Counted from the first letter of the stretch, positions 20,503-32,509 are shown. The stretch: DNA of 64,000 nt from Rhynchopus sp. YZ270_cl-10 (GCA_964035575.1 OZ037902.1:186001-250000); one strand, 5' to 3'. Notes: generated from the sequence alone by a model not told the origin. Program-made: numbers and translations.

Positions 20503-21424
20503 AAAAAAAACAAGTAATTGCTATCAGAAAAAAAACCGGGTGTGCTGTGGAACTCCACTCTGAAAAAAATATAATCTACAACACGCCAGCATTCTGCTCT
20601 TCTGCAGGTATGCTAAAACGCTCTTCGTACGCTGGCCCCACTGGGATGCCTGCATCTGAAACGTTCAAACAGTGGGGCTGTCCTCTTCGTCCAGTCCCAT
20701 CTGCTCGATCGCGTTATTGGACGTAGTCTCGGCAGGCTCGATAACCATTCGCTCGGGCGGCCTCGGCATGTTCCAGCTCGTAGTCGTCCACAGGCTCCCA
20801 CGCATCGTCGTCGTCATCAGAGCAGTGCGGAAGGAACACATAATGCACAGACGACAACACGTCGTCGATCGCACCAGGCATCGTCACATCAGCACCTCCA
20901 GAAAATCGCCAGGATGCTATGGTGGTTCCGAAAATCGCGCGGAGTTATCCACAGCACACCCCATTTTTTTTCTTAGCAATTAGTTGTTCTTGTTATTATT
21001 GTTTTCCACACACCTTCCTTCAACCCTTGTAGGATCAGTTCGTATTTTTTTCGCGAAAACATGAAATTACACATTTCAAGAGAACAAAAAATTAAAAAGG
21101 GTTCGCCCCCTCAATGGGACGTCGTAAACCATAATTCCTCAGTGTCAGCCGCATCATTTCAATGAAACCAAAAAGTGGCTTATTTGCATTTTTGGGCTCC
21201 GCCCGTGCAGCGGTGGGGTCATTTCGGAAAATTGGACAATTTTTTGACCACTTAAATTTTGAGAAATATGAGCCCGGTTCCTTATACGTGGGCCCATTTT
21301 TGGCCAAAATTTTTCTCAAAATCGACGAAATTAAAATTAGACCCCTTACCCCCCCCCAGAATCATTTCAATACACTACCTGTATTGGTTGCTGACGCGTG
21401 TATACAGGAAGGTTGGGAAAAACG
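20503..21424 (-). repeat. 0.9-kb dispersed repeat, copy 3 (inverted to copy 1)
   Basis: Reverse complement of 10014-10935 with very few differences. It includes the 55-codon acidic frame at 20714-20881 (minus strand). It ends TTCCTGTATACACGCG in reverse. The high identity to copy 1 suggests recent dispersal. Confidence 0.9.
20714..20881 (-). CDS. Small acidic open frame within the 0.9-kb repeat, copy 3
   Basis: Identical to the 55-residue frame at 10555-10722. It starts at CAT 20881-20879 and stops at TTA 20716-20714. No family is recognised. Confidence 0.35.
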   Translation of the reverse strand: MPGAIDDVLSSVHYVFLPHCSDDDDDAWEPVDDYELEHAEAARANGYRACRDYVQ

Positions 21425-21762
21425 CTGGAAATCACCAAAAAAGAAAAGAAAGGTAAAAAAGTAGTTTCGGCCTCTGCCCTTAAACTATAAAATACCTACA
21501 CATTGGGGGATGTTGTAGGAAAACGGAAAACGTAAAAAAAAATGATGAGAAAAAAGCATGGCGAGGGTGGAAAGACACTCTCTATGCAATGAAGGGTTGA
21601 AAGAAAAAGAGATAAAATGAAGTGATATAACGTGTCTAGGAATTGTGGTGTATTTGTCACGACAACGTTAGAGGGTTTCCTGATTTTTATTACTCTGCCA
21701 CTCGACGAAAAATATTCGTTTTTGGCTTTGACATGTTATTGACCACCAATACAGTTTGACCT

Positions 21763-21794
21763 GAAATACAAAGCACTCTCGTGACAATGTACCT
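21763..21794. repeat. Constant-loop hairpin, TACA...TGTA type
   Basis: GAAATACAAAGCA, CTCTCGT, GACAATGTACC. The minus-strand RNA can form a stem between GTACATTGTC and the TTTGTAT side, with mismatches, around ACGAGAG. Confidence 0.5.
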
Positions 21795-22051
21795 TGGCAT
21801 GACCGGCGCACCAAAAAACACGGGGGTTTTGCAGTAATAAATGAAACCAATTTATTTTTTAAAAACGAGAGGGCATTTTTGAGTCCAAAATGGGGGGAGT
21901 TACTTCCTGTTCGAAGGAAAAGGAAATATGCAGATAGGATAGTTGGCTACTTCTTGGGGGGAAGTTTAAATGAAAGTTGTTGCTTTTTTGCTTTGTGCTC
22001 TTTTTTGTTTTGGTGGTCTTGGGGGCGAAGGAGGGAAAGGTACAGATGAAC

Positions 22052-22070
22052 CTAAGCCTCTCGTGCTTAG
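22052..22070. repeat. Constant-loop hairpin, CTAAGC...GCTTAG type
   Basis: Perfect 6-bp stem CTAAGC/GCTTAG with loop CTCTCGT. Confidence 0.7.
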
Positions 22071-22375
22071 CCAGCATAATAAAACAAAAAGGTTTACACC
22101 TCAAAACAAAAAAAGGTGCGTGTCCAACTACCACTTGTTTTCTATCTATATGGGGGGAATTCTCTTGATGATATTATTGTGCGTCTACGCATCAGATCAC
22201 CCTGCATGAGTGTAGGGGTTTCATTCGCTGACAATTGTGCTGAAAAACATGTAAATTTTCGTTGCTGTTTTGTGCAAGAATAGTGCTGCCGCGAGTATCG
22301 GGGCCTCCACACTGGACCACATGGTACTGTAGTGAGGACAGGGTTCCCGTGTCCACAAAAATTAATCTAATTTTG

Positions 22376-22428
22376 ATTTGTTTGATTTGTTTGTTTGTTT
22401 GTTTGTTTGTTTGTTTGTTTGTTTGTTT
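22376..22428. repeat. Tetranucleotide run (TTTG)n
   Basis: About 12 units of TTTG with two TTTGA interruptions at the left end. It is read as TNKQ repeats on the minus strand; this is not a gene. Confidence 0.95.
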
Positions 22429-23130
22429 TTGAAACTTTGAGATAAAGCCCTGTAACTGTACACCACATTTCTCGTTGAGAGAATGCCCGACTGGGCATTC
22501 GGAAACAATACGTGTCACGGTACAGGGGGCACAGAAGTGCTCGCCCAGGGAGTAGGGTTGCGTGGAAAAAAAAAACTAAAAACTAGAATCTGACTTCAGG
22601 ATATGACAAAAAGCGAATAAAGTGAGTTATGGTAAAAACTAAATACTGAATGAAAAAAGAAAACAATTTTGCATGCACCTTCTGTCTCTATTCCTCCAGT
22701 GCTTGGTGTATTTAAAATAAAAATTTGAAAAGATGAAATGTGTTTCTCTGCACGGCGCCACCGCCACAGGACGAGACACTGCGAACAGTGCGTGTTGTGT
22801 TAATACAAGCAGCAGCGAGCACAAGAAGACACGACACCCCGGCACCTACATCACAGTAACCACCTTGCAAACCCCAACAGTGGTGGCTGTACTGTGACAA
22901 ATTGCCCATCATAATACACACCACACATCACAACACAGCTGTATTGATGTATCATAGACAATCATCACAATACCCACCACCACCAACAAGAGACGTGCTT
23001 CCGCTGCTAAGGTAAACACGCCTCACAAGCCATGCCTTTTACCTTCCAAACGAAAGCGGTGTCAATTGCGTTACTCCAGCGTCATACAGACACATGTAGT
23101 TGTGGGGCGCACCCTCGGGATCTAGAAACT

Positions 23131-23193
23131 GTAGTTATTAATGCAGGCACCTCCGACTGACCCACGCACGATGCCAGCCCCGGATGAAAGCAC
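23131..23193. repeat. GTCGGAGGTGCC short repeat, copy 2
   Basis: GTAGTTATTAATGCAGGCACCTCCGACTGACCCACGC in parts, then GATGCCAGCCCCGGATGAAAGCAC. This is the most complete copy of the family. Confidence 0.75.
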
Positions 23194-24845
23194 TCCTGCG
23201 GACAACAACAGAAGGTGTATAAAAAAAAAGGAACCCTAATAAGGATACCCGAGCCGTAGCGTTACAGCAAAAGCTCTTACAAAGGTTTGTAAGATGAAAT
23301 CAAATCTGTGTTCCGTCACCTTGAAAGAAAAATATAACAGAGGTGGTGTCGGGAACACATCGGGTCTGTCCACCCCGGCTACGCTACTACTAGAGAAGAT
23401 GAAAATTAGTTAATTTTTCTTCTGTTGTTTGTTGCGTTCATTTTTTTTTATTATTTTTTGCTTATATTTTGATACGTTGGAGCAGCCATTTTCATTTTCT
23501 TTTACCATGTTGAGTATTTTCTTTTCTTCTGTTCTTTCGTTTTGCGTTTCAAGCCATATTAGGCCATTCCACAGGGAAGAGATGATTGTAGTGAGTGAGG
23601 GAGAGGGAAGAAACTACTCTAATAAAAGCAAAATAAAAACAATAATCTTGACAAAAGACGGATGCATCTTTCAAAAGATTTACGAAAAGGGCTGAACGAT
23701 TAATATGACTCATGTGCATACCAACCTTAAAGGGGAGTTTCGGGTAACAAAATGAGTAAGTAGCGAATGCTGTCTGAGTATTTTTATAAAAAAAAAAATT
23801 CAAGAAATTGCTATTGACGGGGTTGAATGAAGGTTATGAAGGGAAAAAAGAATCAGAAAAAAATACGTACTATGTCCTAGATAAGCATACCATGCTTACG
23901 TTAAAACATCTCCCGTTTTGTGCAAAGGCACAGACAGGAGACGTTTTGGAAAACAATGTTTTTGGACAAAACACATACAATAACAGGTAACGTTGTTACA
24001 ACGTTTGTAAAGTAGAGAGGAAGGGGGGGAGGACCAGCTATGGCCAGTCGGAAGTCAGTGTGTTCCCGATCACGATTTTTTTTTTTGAGCCAAAAAAAAA
24101 TTCTGCCGATCACGGGGAAAGGGAGGGAAGGGAAGGGGGGGGGAAATATTAAATTCATAATCCTTTTCAAAGAAATCATGAGAGGTGTACACTAAGTGCT
24201 CCCTCCCTTACTTTCTCTTTAAAAAAATACACAAAACCTATGGAGTCTCGTGGATCTGGAGTATGAAAATGGAAGCCAGAAAAAGCAAGACTAAAACTAA
24301 ATGAGGGCTGTTTTTTTTTTGTTGTTTTACCCTCTTTTGGGGGCGCTTTAGAGAGAATTGATTCTACTCCCTCGGTGCAGTGTTTTAGCGATATCAGATG
24401 TGCGTGGAGAGAAAAAAAAAATCGTAAATAAGTTACACACGAACGAGAAAAAAACAGCAATTTTTTGTAAGACGAACCAAAATTCTCACACATTGTGATC
24501 CTAATGTGGACTACGCCATTTGTACAAATACTACTAAATCCCCTCCTCTCTTTTCCCTGAGGGCAACAAGAAATACAAAGGGTGAAAGAAAAAAAAAAAC
24601 CCCCCCCTACTAAGGCGGGGACTCTGTTCTCAAATGTAGCCAAAAAAAAGGAGGCTTTTTTCTTAACTTCACACATTCCTCTGAGTTACTGTACCCAAAA
24701 TATGGACCACAAATATTCTGAACATTTTACGATCCAGATACATAACGTTTCAGATGCATTTTTTTTTTTTATACCTGCAGAGAAACTCTCCGCGGTTTTT
24801 TTTTTGGTTTCACCGAAAAAAATCAATCATCTGATCGTCCTCTCT

Positions 24846-25553
24846 CTAGGGGTCTACACAGACCATGCTTGAGGTGGTGGAGTAGGGGTCATGACGGAAG
24901 GCCAGGGACGATCCTACGGAATCGCATCCTGATGCTGCACTGCGTTGTCCTTGCGAGCCTGCAGAGGAAACATGCCCACCTTCCGAGGTCTCCTCCGAGA
25001 CTGACGAGCGGTCTGAAGTAGAGCACGCACCTTGCCTTGCCGCACCAGCCTCCTTCCCCTTCTCCTCCTCCTCCTCCGTGCATGCCTCCAAGGCCACCGC
25101 CAGCGCACTCCCTGGAATGGTGCTCACCATCTTGGCACGTCGTCCCTTAGTGGCCGGGGCGACTACCAAATCCTTAAGAGACCTCATGTTCAGGATTTCC
25201 GCCTTATGGCCTACAGGAAGCCCCTTCGGGATCGTCCCTCTCGCATGGATGTGAGGCAGCCCGCAGTCTCCAGGGCATTTGCCGCAGTAGAAGCCGGGGC
25301 ATTTCTTGTGGCTTTCGAGCTTCGTCACCCAGGTTCCTCCGCAGACGAGGCACCTCAAACGGACTCCAGGAAGGGTTCTGCGTCTGCGGGAGCGGGTCCA
25401 GCAGTTGTGGGCGCATGTGGGCGGTGCGTCGCAGCAGACGTCTTCGGTAGGTGGTGGGGAGGTGGAGGAGGAGGAGGAGACGGGGGCGGAGGATGCAGGT
25501 GCCACCACCTTGCTTGATGTCTGGGCCTGCGGGGTGATAGTGGCGCTTCTCAT
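24846..25553 (-). CDS. Gene B: Cys-rich CCCH-type zinc protein with RHDPY motif
   Basis: 235 residues, ATG start. Order: Ser/Pro-rich N-terminus; C47-x3-C51 in AHNCWTRSRRRR; C68-x2-C71; CCCH-like C85-x7-C93-x3-C97-x3-H101 followed by IHARGTIPKG; LNMRSLKDLV then GRRAKM at about 121-142; a Glu run and Ser-rich linker; LAFRHDPYS at 217-225. It is the same architecture as genes C-E, so an RNA-binding regulator that recruits an MKT1-like partner is inferred. The start is supported by a textbook polypyrimidine tract and TTTCAG 42 bases upstream. The nearest gene of any kind is more than 12 kb away. Confidence 0.85.
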   Translation of the reverse strand: MRSATITPQAQTSSKVVAPASSAPVSSSSSTSPPPTEDVCCDAPPTCAHNCWTRSRRRRTLPGVRLRCLVCGGTWVTKLESHKKCPGFYCGKCPGDCGLPHIHARGTIPKGLPVGHKAEILNMRSLKDLVVAPATKGRRAKMVSTIPGSALAVALEACTEEEEEKGKEAGAARQGACSTSDRSSVSEETSEGGHVSSAGSQGQRSAASGCDSVGSSLAFRHDPYSTTSSMVCVDP

Positions 25554-25595
25554 AGTGGAAATACTGCTAGTGGAGGGCTGTTTTGCTGTTCTGTT

Positions 25596-25665
25596 CTGAA
25601 AGCAAAAAGAAAAAAAAAAGGAAATACGGTGTAGAGAAGAGAGAGAAAGGGAGAGGGGGAGGAAC
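25596..25665 (-). promoter_or_regulatory. Polypyrimidine tract and TTTCAG acceptor of gene B
   Basis: The minus strand reads CTCCCTTTCTCTCTCTTCTC, later a T-run and CTTTTTGCTTTCAG/AACAG, then the gene B ATG 42 bases downstream. It is the clearest splice acceptor in the window. Confidence 0.6.
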
Positions 25666-25669
25666 AGAA

Positions 25670-28105
25670 AGGCAAACGGAAGATAATCCTGTGGTATGAA
25701 GGGGGGGTTTTTTTTTGATGAAGTTTTTGGGTTAGTTTGTTTTGTCGTTGATCTTCAGAGGAAATGCTTTGTACCGTCATCGAAAAGTGTTGTTGTCTTC
25801 ACTACTCCATTCGGAAGAAGTTTTTTTGCCTTGCTGCTGGACAGTGTGAACTACTGTATTTTTTTACGTGAAGGTTTGGAGTGGAGGGGATCAGAGTGGA
25901 AAGAACGGGGGCTAAAAAAGACCTTCATTTTTTTTTGACTAAATCCTGTAGTATCAGGGTGGAGGGGATGAAATGCGTGGGGGGGGGAAGGGGGGAAACA
26001 ACAAAACATACTTTATATAATTTTTAAAAAGGCGTCTTCTTTTTCATCCACTTGACTTTGCATTGTTCTCCTGTTTTTTGACTGTTGTTTGTGCGTATTT
26101 CATAGTTGCCGTTATATGGGGGGTACTTCTCGATGTAACGGGTTCTGTGCAACGATGTGCGCCTGGGTTCGGCATGAAAAGCCAAGCCTGCCCCCACGTT
26201 GTGCGACTCTACGAACGCAAAAAAAAAAAGTTTGTCTTGAAACACAACAGTTGTATGTTCTCGTGAAAGTTGTGCCTTGGTACAACTGTCACAAGAAGAA
26301 GAAAAAAAAGAGAAGTTGAAAGTGCAAAATGATTCAAAAAGAAAGCGAGCGAGAGAGAGAGAGAGAGAGAGAAATCATGGAATACAGTGTTTTGCAAAGG
26401 TATTGGTATCTTTTTTAACTGCGGGAGGATTCAAAAAAAAAGAAAAAGAAAATCAAGGATTAGCCCTGGTGCAAACAACCTCTACAGGCGTAAACACCCC
26501 GGCTTCTGCTTTGTTAACAGAACCCTCCCTTAGTAAAATAAAAATAGATTTTGCGTAGTTTTTTTGTAGCTGTTCACTGCTCGCCACCTAAATAATAGTT
26601 AGGCGAGGAAAATATGGTTTCACTGGAGTGGATAAAAAGAAGAACTAAAAGAGAAGGATCAGCTGCGACCGAAAAGGGGAGGGAAAAAAAAAGTTAAAAA
26701 AAATTGTCGTCAAAAAAAGGTTGTCGTAAAAGTCGTTACACGGAAACAACAAAAGTTTTTTTCTTTCTTTTGGCCGCGTTTTGTTACTTTTTACGAAAAG
26801 CTTTTAGAGTCGGACTTGGGGTAGGGGTTTTTCGATCAGGAAAAAAATGTATTAAAAAAGAAGTTGAAAGTGCAAACACCCACCGTAAAATATGCGGAGC
26901 AACACTTTCGCACTGTTTTAAAAAAAAAAAAACACAAAATAATACAAAATAAACGATGTGGTCCTTCCTTCCGTTTCTATTTCCTATTTGCCAAGAATGT
27001 GAAAACATAAAAATTATTAAAAAAGATGCAAAAAAAGGGGGAAAACATTGTCTTTTGTGAGTTGGAAAAAAAAAGTTTAAAAACGATGAAACTTTGGGGC
27101 AAAAAAAGGAGGGGGTCTTGAGTAACAAGCACTAAGCGTAGTAAAGGCATGGAATGTACAGTGTGTATCTGCAAAAAAGGGGGAAGACAAAAAAAAAAAG
27201 GGGGGGGAAACGTTTCTTGCTGTGATCGAACCCAAATTCCCCGACGTCTGTCACAAAAGGGGGGAATCAGAAAAATTCCGACACCCCGAATTCTCAGTAC
27301 TTTTCCCGGTTCCGACCAACCATTTTGAAAACAAAGAACTAAACTTCATTTGCTCACTATGGATATTAAATCCCATTGACTCAAACAACGAAAAAAACGA
27401 TGAATCAAAAATAAATGGTGCTCCGGGAGGGGTCGGATATTGACAGGACAGGTCGCTGACACAGGGACTCTATACACACACCCCCTGATATTGACAGGTC
27501 GCCGACAGGTCGTTGACCGACTTCCGAAAGCACCAATAAAACTTGCTTTTTTCGTAAAAGATTTGAATACGCCATCTCGCACACAAAAAAGTGTTTCACG
27601 ATGTTTCCTCACCCCCTTGTAGTTTGATGCGTTGCATGTTTCCACACTGTGCAACATGGTCGGATGTGTGAACGACGTGACACTTTCCGCTTACAAGTAG
27701 TGTGCGTATCAAAACACATCTTTCTCAAAAACAAGATTCGCGCGAATCATGGGGGAAGTCATTTAAATAAATAAATAAAAAAGCGTAGGGAGAGGTTGAA
27801 AGTGAACAAAACGCCTCACCGTACACCGGAAGACGCAGACACTGAAAAAAAAAAGAAGTAAAATAAACCAAATACACAGTTTCCGTACCCTTTTCTACGC
27901 GAGGAGGAAAAAGGCGCGCAAAAATGAGAGGCTTCTCGGGATGGAAAAAACGATCACTTTTATTACGTGGACCTTTTGTTATTTTTTTCTGATTTTTTTT
28001 TACGCGCGTATTCTTTATTTCTATTATACGGACGGAAACAGTGCGAACAAAGAAAGAAAAGAAAAAGGGCAAGCAGTGCTCGCCTTCTTTTGGAAGTACA
28101 TAAGC
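25670..28105. other. Gene-free spacer
   Basis: Homopolymer-rich, with a GA-repeat near 26353-26372 and a paired word GATATTGACAGG near 27436-27500. No frame on either strand has a convincing composition. Confidence 0.5.
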
Positions 28106-29202
28106 CATACAATGCAACGAGGCCGGGTACGCCTGAAAATACTCATATCTGGAAAATATATCTGAGGCGTGCCTGAGGCGTCACTGAGGCGTGCCTGAGG
28201 CGTACTCGGGATTAGTTACGTTTAAGTACGCCTCAGGCACGCCTGAGTATATATCAACGCATACTTGCGTTTCAGGCGCCTGGTGTGGATTTTTCCCCCG
28301 CAAAAAGGGCCTCTGATGCATTTCCGGAGCGATCTGAAAAAATTCCGGGGTCGGACAATTTTTTTAGCAAAAAAATGTGTGACTTTAAGTTTGTACCAAA
28401 ATCAGGGGAAAGTATACTCGGTTTCATATTTCTGCTGATAAATAAAATTATTACGCACAGGTCATCACGTTTCTAAGGCATGCCATGTATTTCCTCCGCC
28501 CCCTGAAATGTGCTGGAATCAACTTTCGGTGTCCTGCTGAGAAAATTGCGGGGTCGCAAGATATTTTTAGTGGAAAAATATCATGGTTACTGCTTACAGT
28601 AAACTGCCTCCAAAAAAGAGGCTTCGCAGAAGATGAGTCATACTCGGGTATGTGTAAAAAAGTCTTTGGTCACCCCAGTTGTACTTAAAATAGAGCTATG
28701 GTCTGTGGATCAAGGAGGCCTGTGTAAAATTCTGGGATCTCGATGGGATCTCTCTAGTGTTAGAGGATCCAGCCTTGTATGAGCCTCTTCCGTCTTGCAT
28801 CAAGTTGGGCCCCGAAGGGACCCAGTCGAAAAGCACCCCCGAAATTTTTTTCCAATGATTCTTGAATCAATGAAATACCCGAAGGTACCACCAAAATATA
28901 TAACATCAGCACCAAAGCTTAGCGAACCCTTTTCATTTTTTCGACTCGCTCGGCCCAGAGGCGCATTTTTCATCGTGCGACCCCGCAAATTTGAAAGATT
29001 TTGCTACCTCTGAATCGAAAGCCACAAAATTTGGGGGTAAATACTTTTTTGTTCATGACCAAAATGCTGGTAAAAAATATAAATATACTCAGGCGTGCCT
29101 GAGGCGTACTTAAACGTAACTAATCCCGAGTACGCCTCAGGCACGCCTGAGTATTTATTTTCAGGCCTTGGCGAGGCCGACTCGGCCTCGTTGCATTGTA
29201 TG
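28106..29202. mobile_element. 1.1-kb TIR element with 6-bp target duplication (ATAAGC)
   Basis: It starts CATACAATGCAACGAGGCC and ends in the reverse complement. ATAAGC directly flanks both ends (28100-28105 and 29203-29208). The TIRs are 115-150 bases long and full of GAGGCGTACTCGGG, TACGCCTCAGGCACGCC and their complements. The interior shows no gene. It is a non-autonomous DNA element; a 6-base duplication fits several superfamilies, so I leave it unassigned. A scrap of the same TIR (CTCAGGCGTGGCTGAGGCGT) is at 32626-32650. Confidence 0.85.
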
Positions 29203-29265
29203 ATAAGCTGCAGTTTTTTTGTTTGTTTTTGTAACAATCGCCGCTTTTTTTTTTAATCTTTCTTT

Positions 29266-29330
29266 GACAAATTTTGTTGGAAACAGTGTAGTTGCCTCGG
29301 TTGTGTTGCCCACAGTTGGTGCACATCACT
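29266..29330 (-). repeat. Poly-A-tailed short repeat (SINE-like), copy
   Basis: On the minus strand it ends in ...AACAAAATTTGTC followed by A-rich sequence. The body includes CCGAGGCAACTACACTG. The 5' end is AGTGATGTGC, a variant of AGTGGAGATTGC. Confidence 0.65.
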
Positions 29331-29485
29331 CAATATATCGTTGCATATTTTTTGTTGTCTGTGTAACCAACTCATCATCCAGTTTTTTTTTCTTCCGACG
29401 TTCATATACTTTCCGAATGGTAGGTCGTTCAACAACATACAGTCAATATGACTCCCTAGAACGTGCTCCACTATTTATTTTTTTT

Positions 29486-29531
29486 GAAAACTTGGTTGTA
29501 TTAGTGCAGCCACCCTAGAGTGTTCTCCACT
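29486..29531 (-). repeat. Poly-A-tailed short repeat, AACCAAGTTTTC subtype
   Basis: The minus strand reads AGTGGAGAACACTCTAGGGT, then CTGCACTAATACAACCAAG and TTTTC with an A-run. Twin of 34397-34442. Confidence 0.65.
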
Positions 29532-30660
29532 CTACTTTTTTTTACGCGATTGCGATTTTCAGATGGGGCGGGTAGAGAGAGAGAGAGAGAGAACCTGGTC
29601 GGCAATATCCTGAGTCACCCTTTGGGACCTACTCAGTGTGCCATTTGTTAAAATTTTGGTGAATTTTGTTTTTTTTTTTTTTTGTTGTTTTGTGTCTACC
29701 AGAGGAAGTCCTGCCACACAATTTTGGAGGGGGGGGAAAAAAACACATCGAAAAACGGCCGAGGGAATGACGTGAATAGGGGGAGAGAAAGGAAAAAAAG
29801 ACGGGGATGTTTTTTATGTTTTCTTTTGAAAATAAAAAGAGGGGAATAAAACTGAACATTATAACCAACTGAATCTTCTTATCCTAAGCTACGACCAACT
29901 TCTTCTTTTTTCCTCGGTGGGTTCGTCCGCGAAAGGGTCCAACAGTACCCCACAACGAACGGAACAGATCGCACACCCACCTTCCGTGTCGTGGCACAAC
30001 AACGTCCTCCGTGTCAATGAGCTTGCTAAAGAAAGCTATAATATCGCTGTTTGAAGAATGGGCGAAAGGGAGGAAAGGAAGACAGAACTATCGTTTTTTT
30101 GGGTTTAAAACTGTGTTCAGTTTTTTTTCAACACTGCGTGTTGTTATGAAAAAAAAGAAAATGGAAAAAAGAAATTAACGCATTGAGATGAATCAGGAGA
30201 ATTGAAAGAAAAAGGACAGACCCATCCCCATTACGCGGGGTTTGGCTCGACGCTTTTTCTTTCTAAAAAAAGAAAACAGGAAAATGGAAAAATGCTTGAA
30301 AGATGAATGAATCTCAACTACAGCACATTCGACAGTCTTTCCGCGTTGAAGAATCCGATGAAGAATTCTTCAAAAAAAAAAAAAATTCAAAAAAAAGAAA
30401 CAAAATAAAATGGTGAAACCTATCATTGTCTTGCGTTTTGGGAACACGCTCTTTACCTCCCCTTCAAAAAGAAAGGAAAGCAAAGAACACCTAATTGGCA
30501 AAAAAGCAATGTCCTGTTCATTTGTATTAGTTTTGTTTGTCTCATAAAAAAAAAAGAAGAATTTAAAAAAAAACAACAAAACAACAAAAAGAATAGATAA
30601 GATGAACCTCAGCACCACAAAATGCTTTGACCACCTTAAAAAAAAAATTCACTTCAAATA
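29532..30660. other. Gene-free spacer
   Basis: A GA-repeat at 29575-29592 and many homopolymers. 29930-30055 is of more even composition and holds an open plus-strand frame without ATG (contains SWHNNVLRVNELAKESYNIAV). I could not support it as a gene. Confidence 0.45.
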
Positions 30661-31620
30661 GGGGTGGCATCAAAACAAAAAACGCGGACAATGTCCGCGT
30701 TTTTGGGGGGGGAGGGGGGGGGGGGGGGGGGGTCTGAAATTCCAGAAAACGCGGACATTTTGGGGTTTTTTTTTCCTCGAAAATTTTTTTCTTCACTGGG
30801 GTCGTACACGATTTTGACCAAAATTTATAAAAACTCGTCCATTTCGGCAAATTGACCCCACCACAGAACCGGCGGATTCAGGAAATGCAAATGCCGGTGT
30901 TTTCGGGCAAAATACAAGATGCCCGCGTTTTTTTGCAAAATGTACACGAATGGGGGGCCCTTAAACCCCTGCTACCATGTGCTTCTACAGGCAAACACTT
31001 GCCCCCTTTACCTTACACTGACGGGTTTTGACCAAAATCAAGAACTTGTCCATTTTGGCAAATTGACCCCACCACAGAACGGACGGATTCCGGAAATGCA
31101 AATGCCGGTGTTTTTGCACATTTTCATGTTTCAGCATCAGAGAGAGAAAATCTGGGTTGTGGGATTTACCTTGGCCCCTTTACCTTACACTCATTTTGAC
31201 CAAAACCAAGAACTTGGCCATTTCGGCAAATTGACCCCAGCACAGCGCGGACAGATCCCGGAAATGCCAATCGCGGCATGTTTTGGGGCTGAAAAATTTT
31301 CACCCGAAAATTTTTTTCAGCAGCATTTTTTGGCCGAAAATGGGCCCCACGTATTAGTGACCGGGCTCATATTTTCAAAAATTTAAGTGGTCAAAAAATT
31401 GTCCAATTTTCGAGATTGACCCCACCACTTTCTGGACGGATTCCGGAAATGCCAAAAAACTGTGTTTTGGGTCACGAATTTGCACCCCGTCACCCAAAAA
31501 CCAGCAAAAAATAGGGGGAAAAAAAACAAAAAATGTCCGCGTTTTGGGGGGGGGAGGGGGGGGTCTGAAATTCCCCAAAAACGCGGACATTGTCCGCGTT
31601 TTTTGTTTTGATGCCACCCC
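30661..31620. mobile_element. 960-bp TIR element with ATA flanks
   Basis: It starts GGGGTGGCATCAAAACAAAA and ends in the exact reverse complement. ATA flanks both ends (30658-30660 and 31621-31623). The TIRs contain a nested hairpin AACGCGGACA/TGTCCGCGTT and a long G-run. The interior holds three or four copies of the TTGACCCCACCACAG / TGCAAATGCCGG module and the AAATTTAAGTGGTC block seen in the 0.9-kb repeat. Non-coding and non-autonomous. Confidence 0.85.
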
Positions 31621-32509
31621 ATACAAAAGCCCTGTCGCAAAGAGTGTACCTTGGTACACTGTGCACCGTGGGTGGACCCCCCCCACCAACCATGCAGTCC
31701 TACTAATCCATTTCGAGGTTTGACATCTGAAAAAAAAAGAGAAATATGCAAACACATGGGGATATTGGAGGGGGGGAAAAAATGTATGTGGCAACAAAAT
31801 GGAGCTGGTTTTCTATTTTTCGTTGATTCAACCCATAGAATTTCAGTCGCTTTGTCACGAAAAGTGTCAATTTCAGGGCGTTTGTGGGGGAGATCTTCTC
31901 ACTAGTTGTGTGAACGTTTTTTTTTTTTTGGGGGGGTAGAAGGGGGGGGTAGAGAGGGGGGGGAGACGAGGAAGGAATGAAAGAAATTTCTGTTCTCCAG
32001 ATCAGTTCATAAAACAAAAGTTTTTATGCAGACCGCGCGAAGAACCTTGGGGAAAGGATGGGAAGGGGGGTTGGGATAGGGTTGCTGGTTGAGAGTGTGT
32101 TGCTTTTATGTGAAAAAGGGGTTTTCAGGGTTTCAGTTTTTTTTTTTGGAAAAATGTAAAAAAAAAAAACATGTCATGTAAAGACGATCCTAAGCCTCCC
32201 GCTGCTAAGTCTGATTGCTTAGACAACTTCGTAAAAAAAGACAAACATGAGAACGGGGAGAGGTGTTTTGGAACTTAGGGGAAAAAACAAAATAAAATGT
32301 GAAAAAGATGAATGTGCCTCTCTAAGATGTTGCACCACACATTTTTTCTATAAAAAAAAAAAAAAAAAGAATTGTTGAAAATATGCAAAAACACCTTCCT
32401 ATCAAATACCGGCGGACGCACTGGGGATCATTTATTTGCGTTTGAAGTTGCAAGTTTGAGAAAAAAAAATGGGAGGAACTCTTCATTGTCATTTTATAGT
32501 GGTTAATAA

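Larger units (their letters stand above)
21425..24845. other. Gene-free spacer with short repeats
   Basis: No supported gene. It contains a CTCTCGT hairpin at 21763-21794 and one at 22052-22070, a TTTG tetranucleotide run at 22376-22428, and a GTCGGAGG repeat at 23131-23193. 22740-22990 is GC-richer with a weak minus-strand frame (starting MGNLSQYSHHCWGLQGGYCD) that I could not support as a gene. Confidence 0.5.

Noticed and set aside
20274-20726. 150-residue plus-strand frame ending inside the 0.9-kb repeat
   Set aside because: No ATG at the start, runs across a repeat boundary, composition unconvincing.
10014-21424. Reading the inverted 0.9-kb repeats as ends of one 11.4-kb Polinton
   Set aside because: No polymerase, integrase or capsid gene lies between them, the packaging ATPase there is part of a tandem duplication whose first copy lies outside, and a third diverged copy of the repeat sits inside the interval.
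22192-22518. 108-residue minus-strand frame with TNKQ repeats
   Set aside because: Largely the TTTG tetranucleotide run; the remainder has no recognisable domain.
27200-27300. tRNA-like B-box word GGTTCGATC (also near 1803, 47870, 48270)
   Set aside because: No A box, acceptor stem or T-arm pairing could be placed around any of them.
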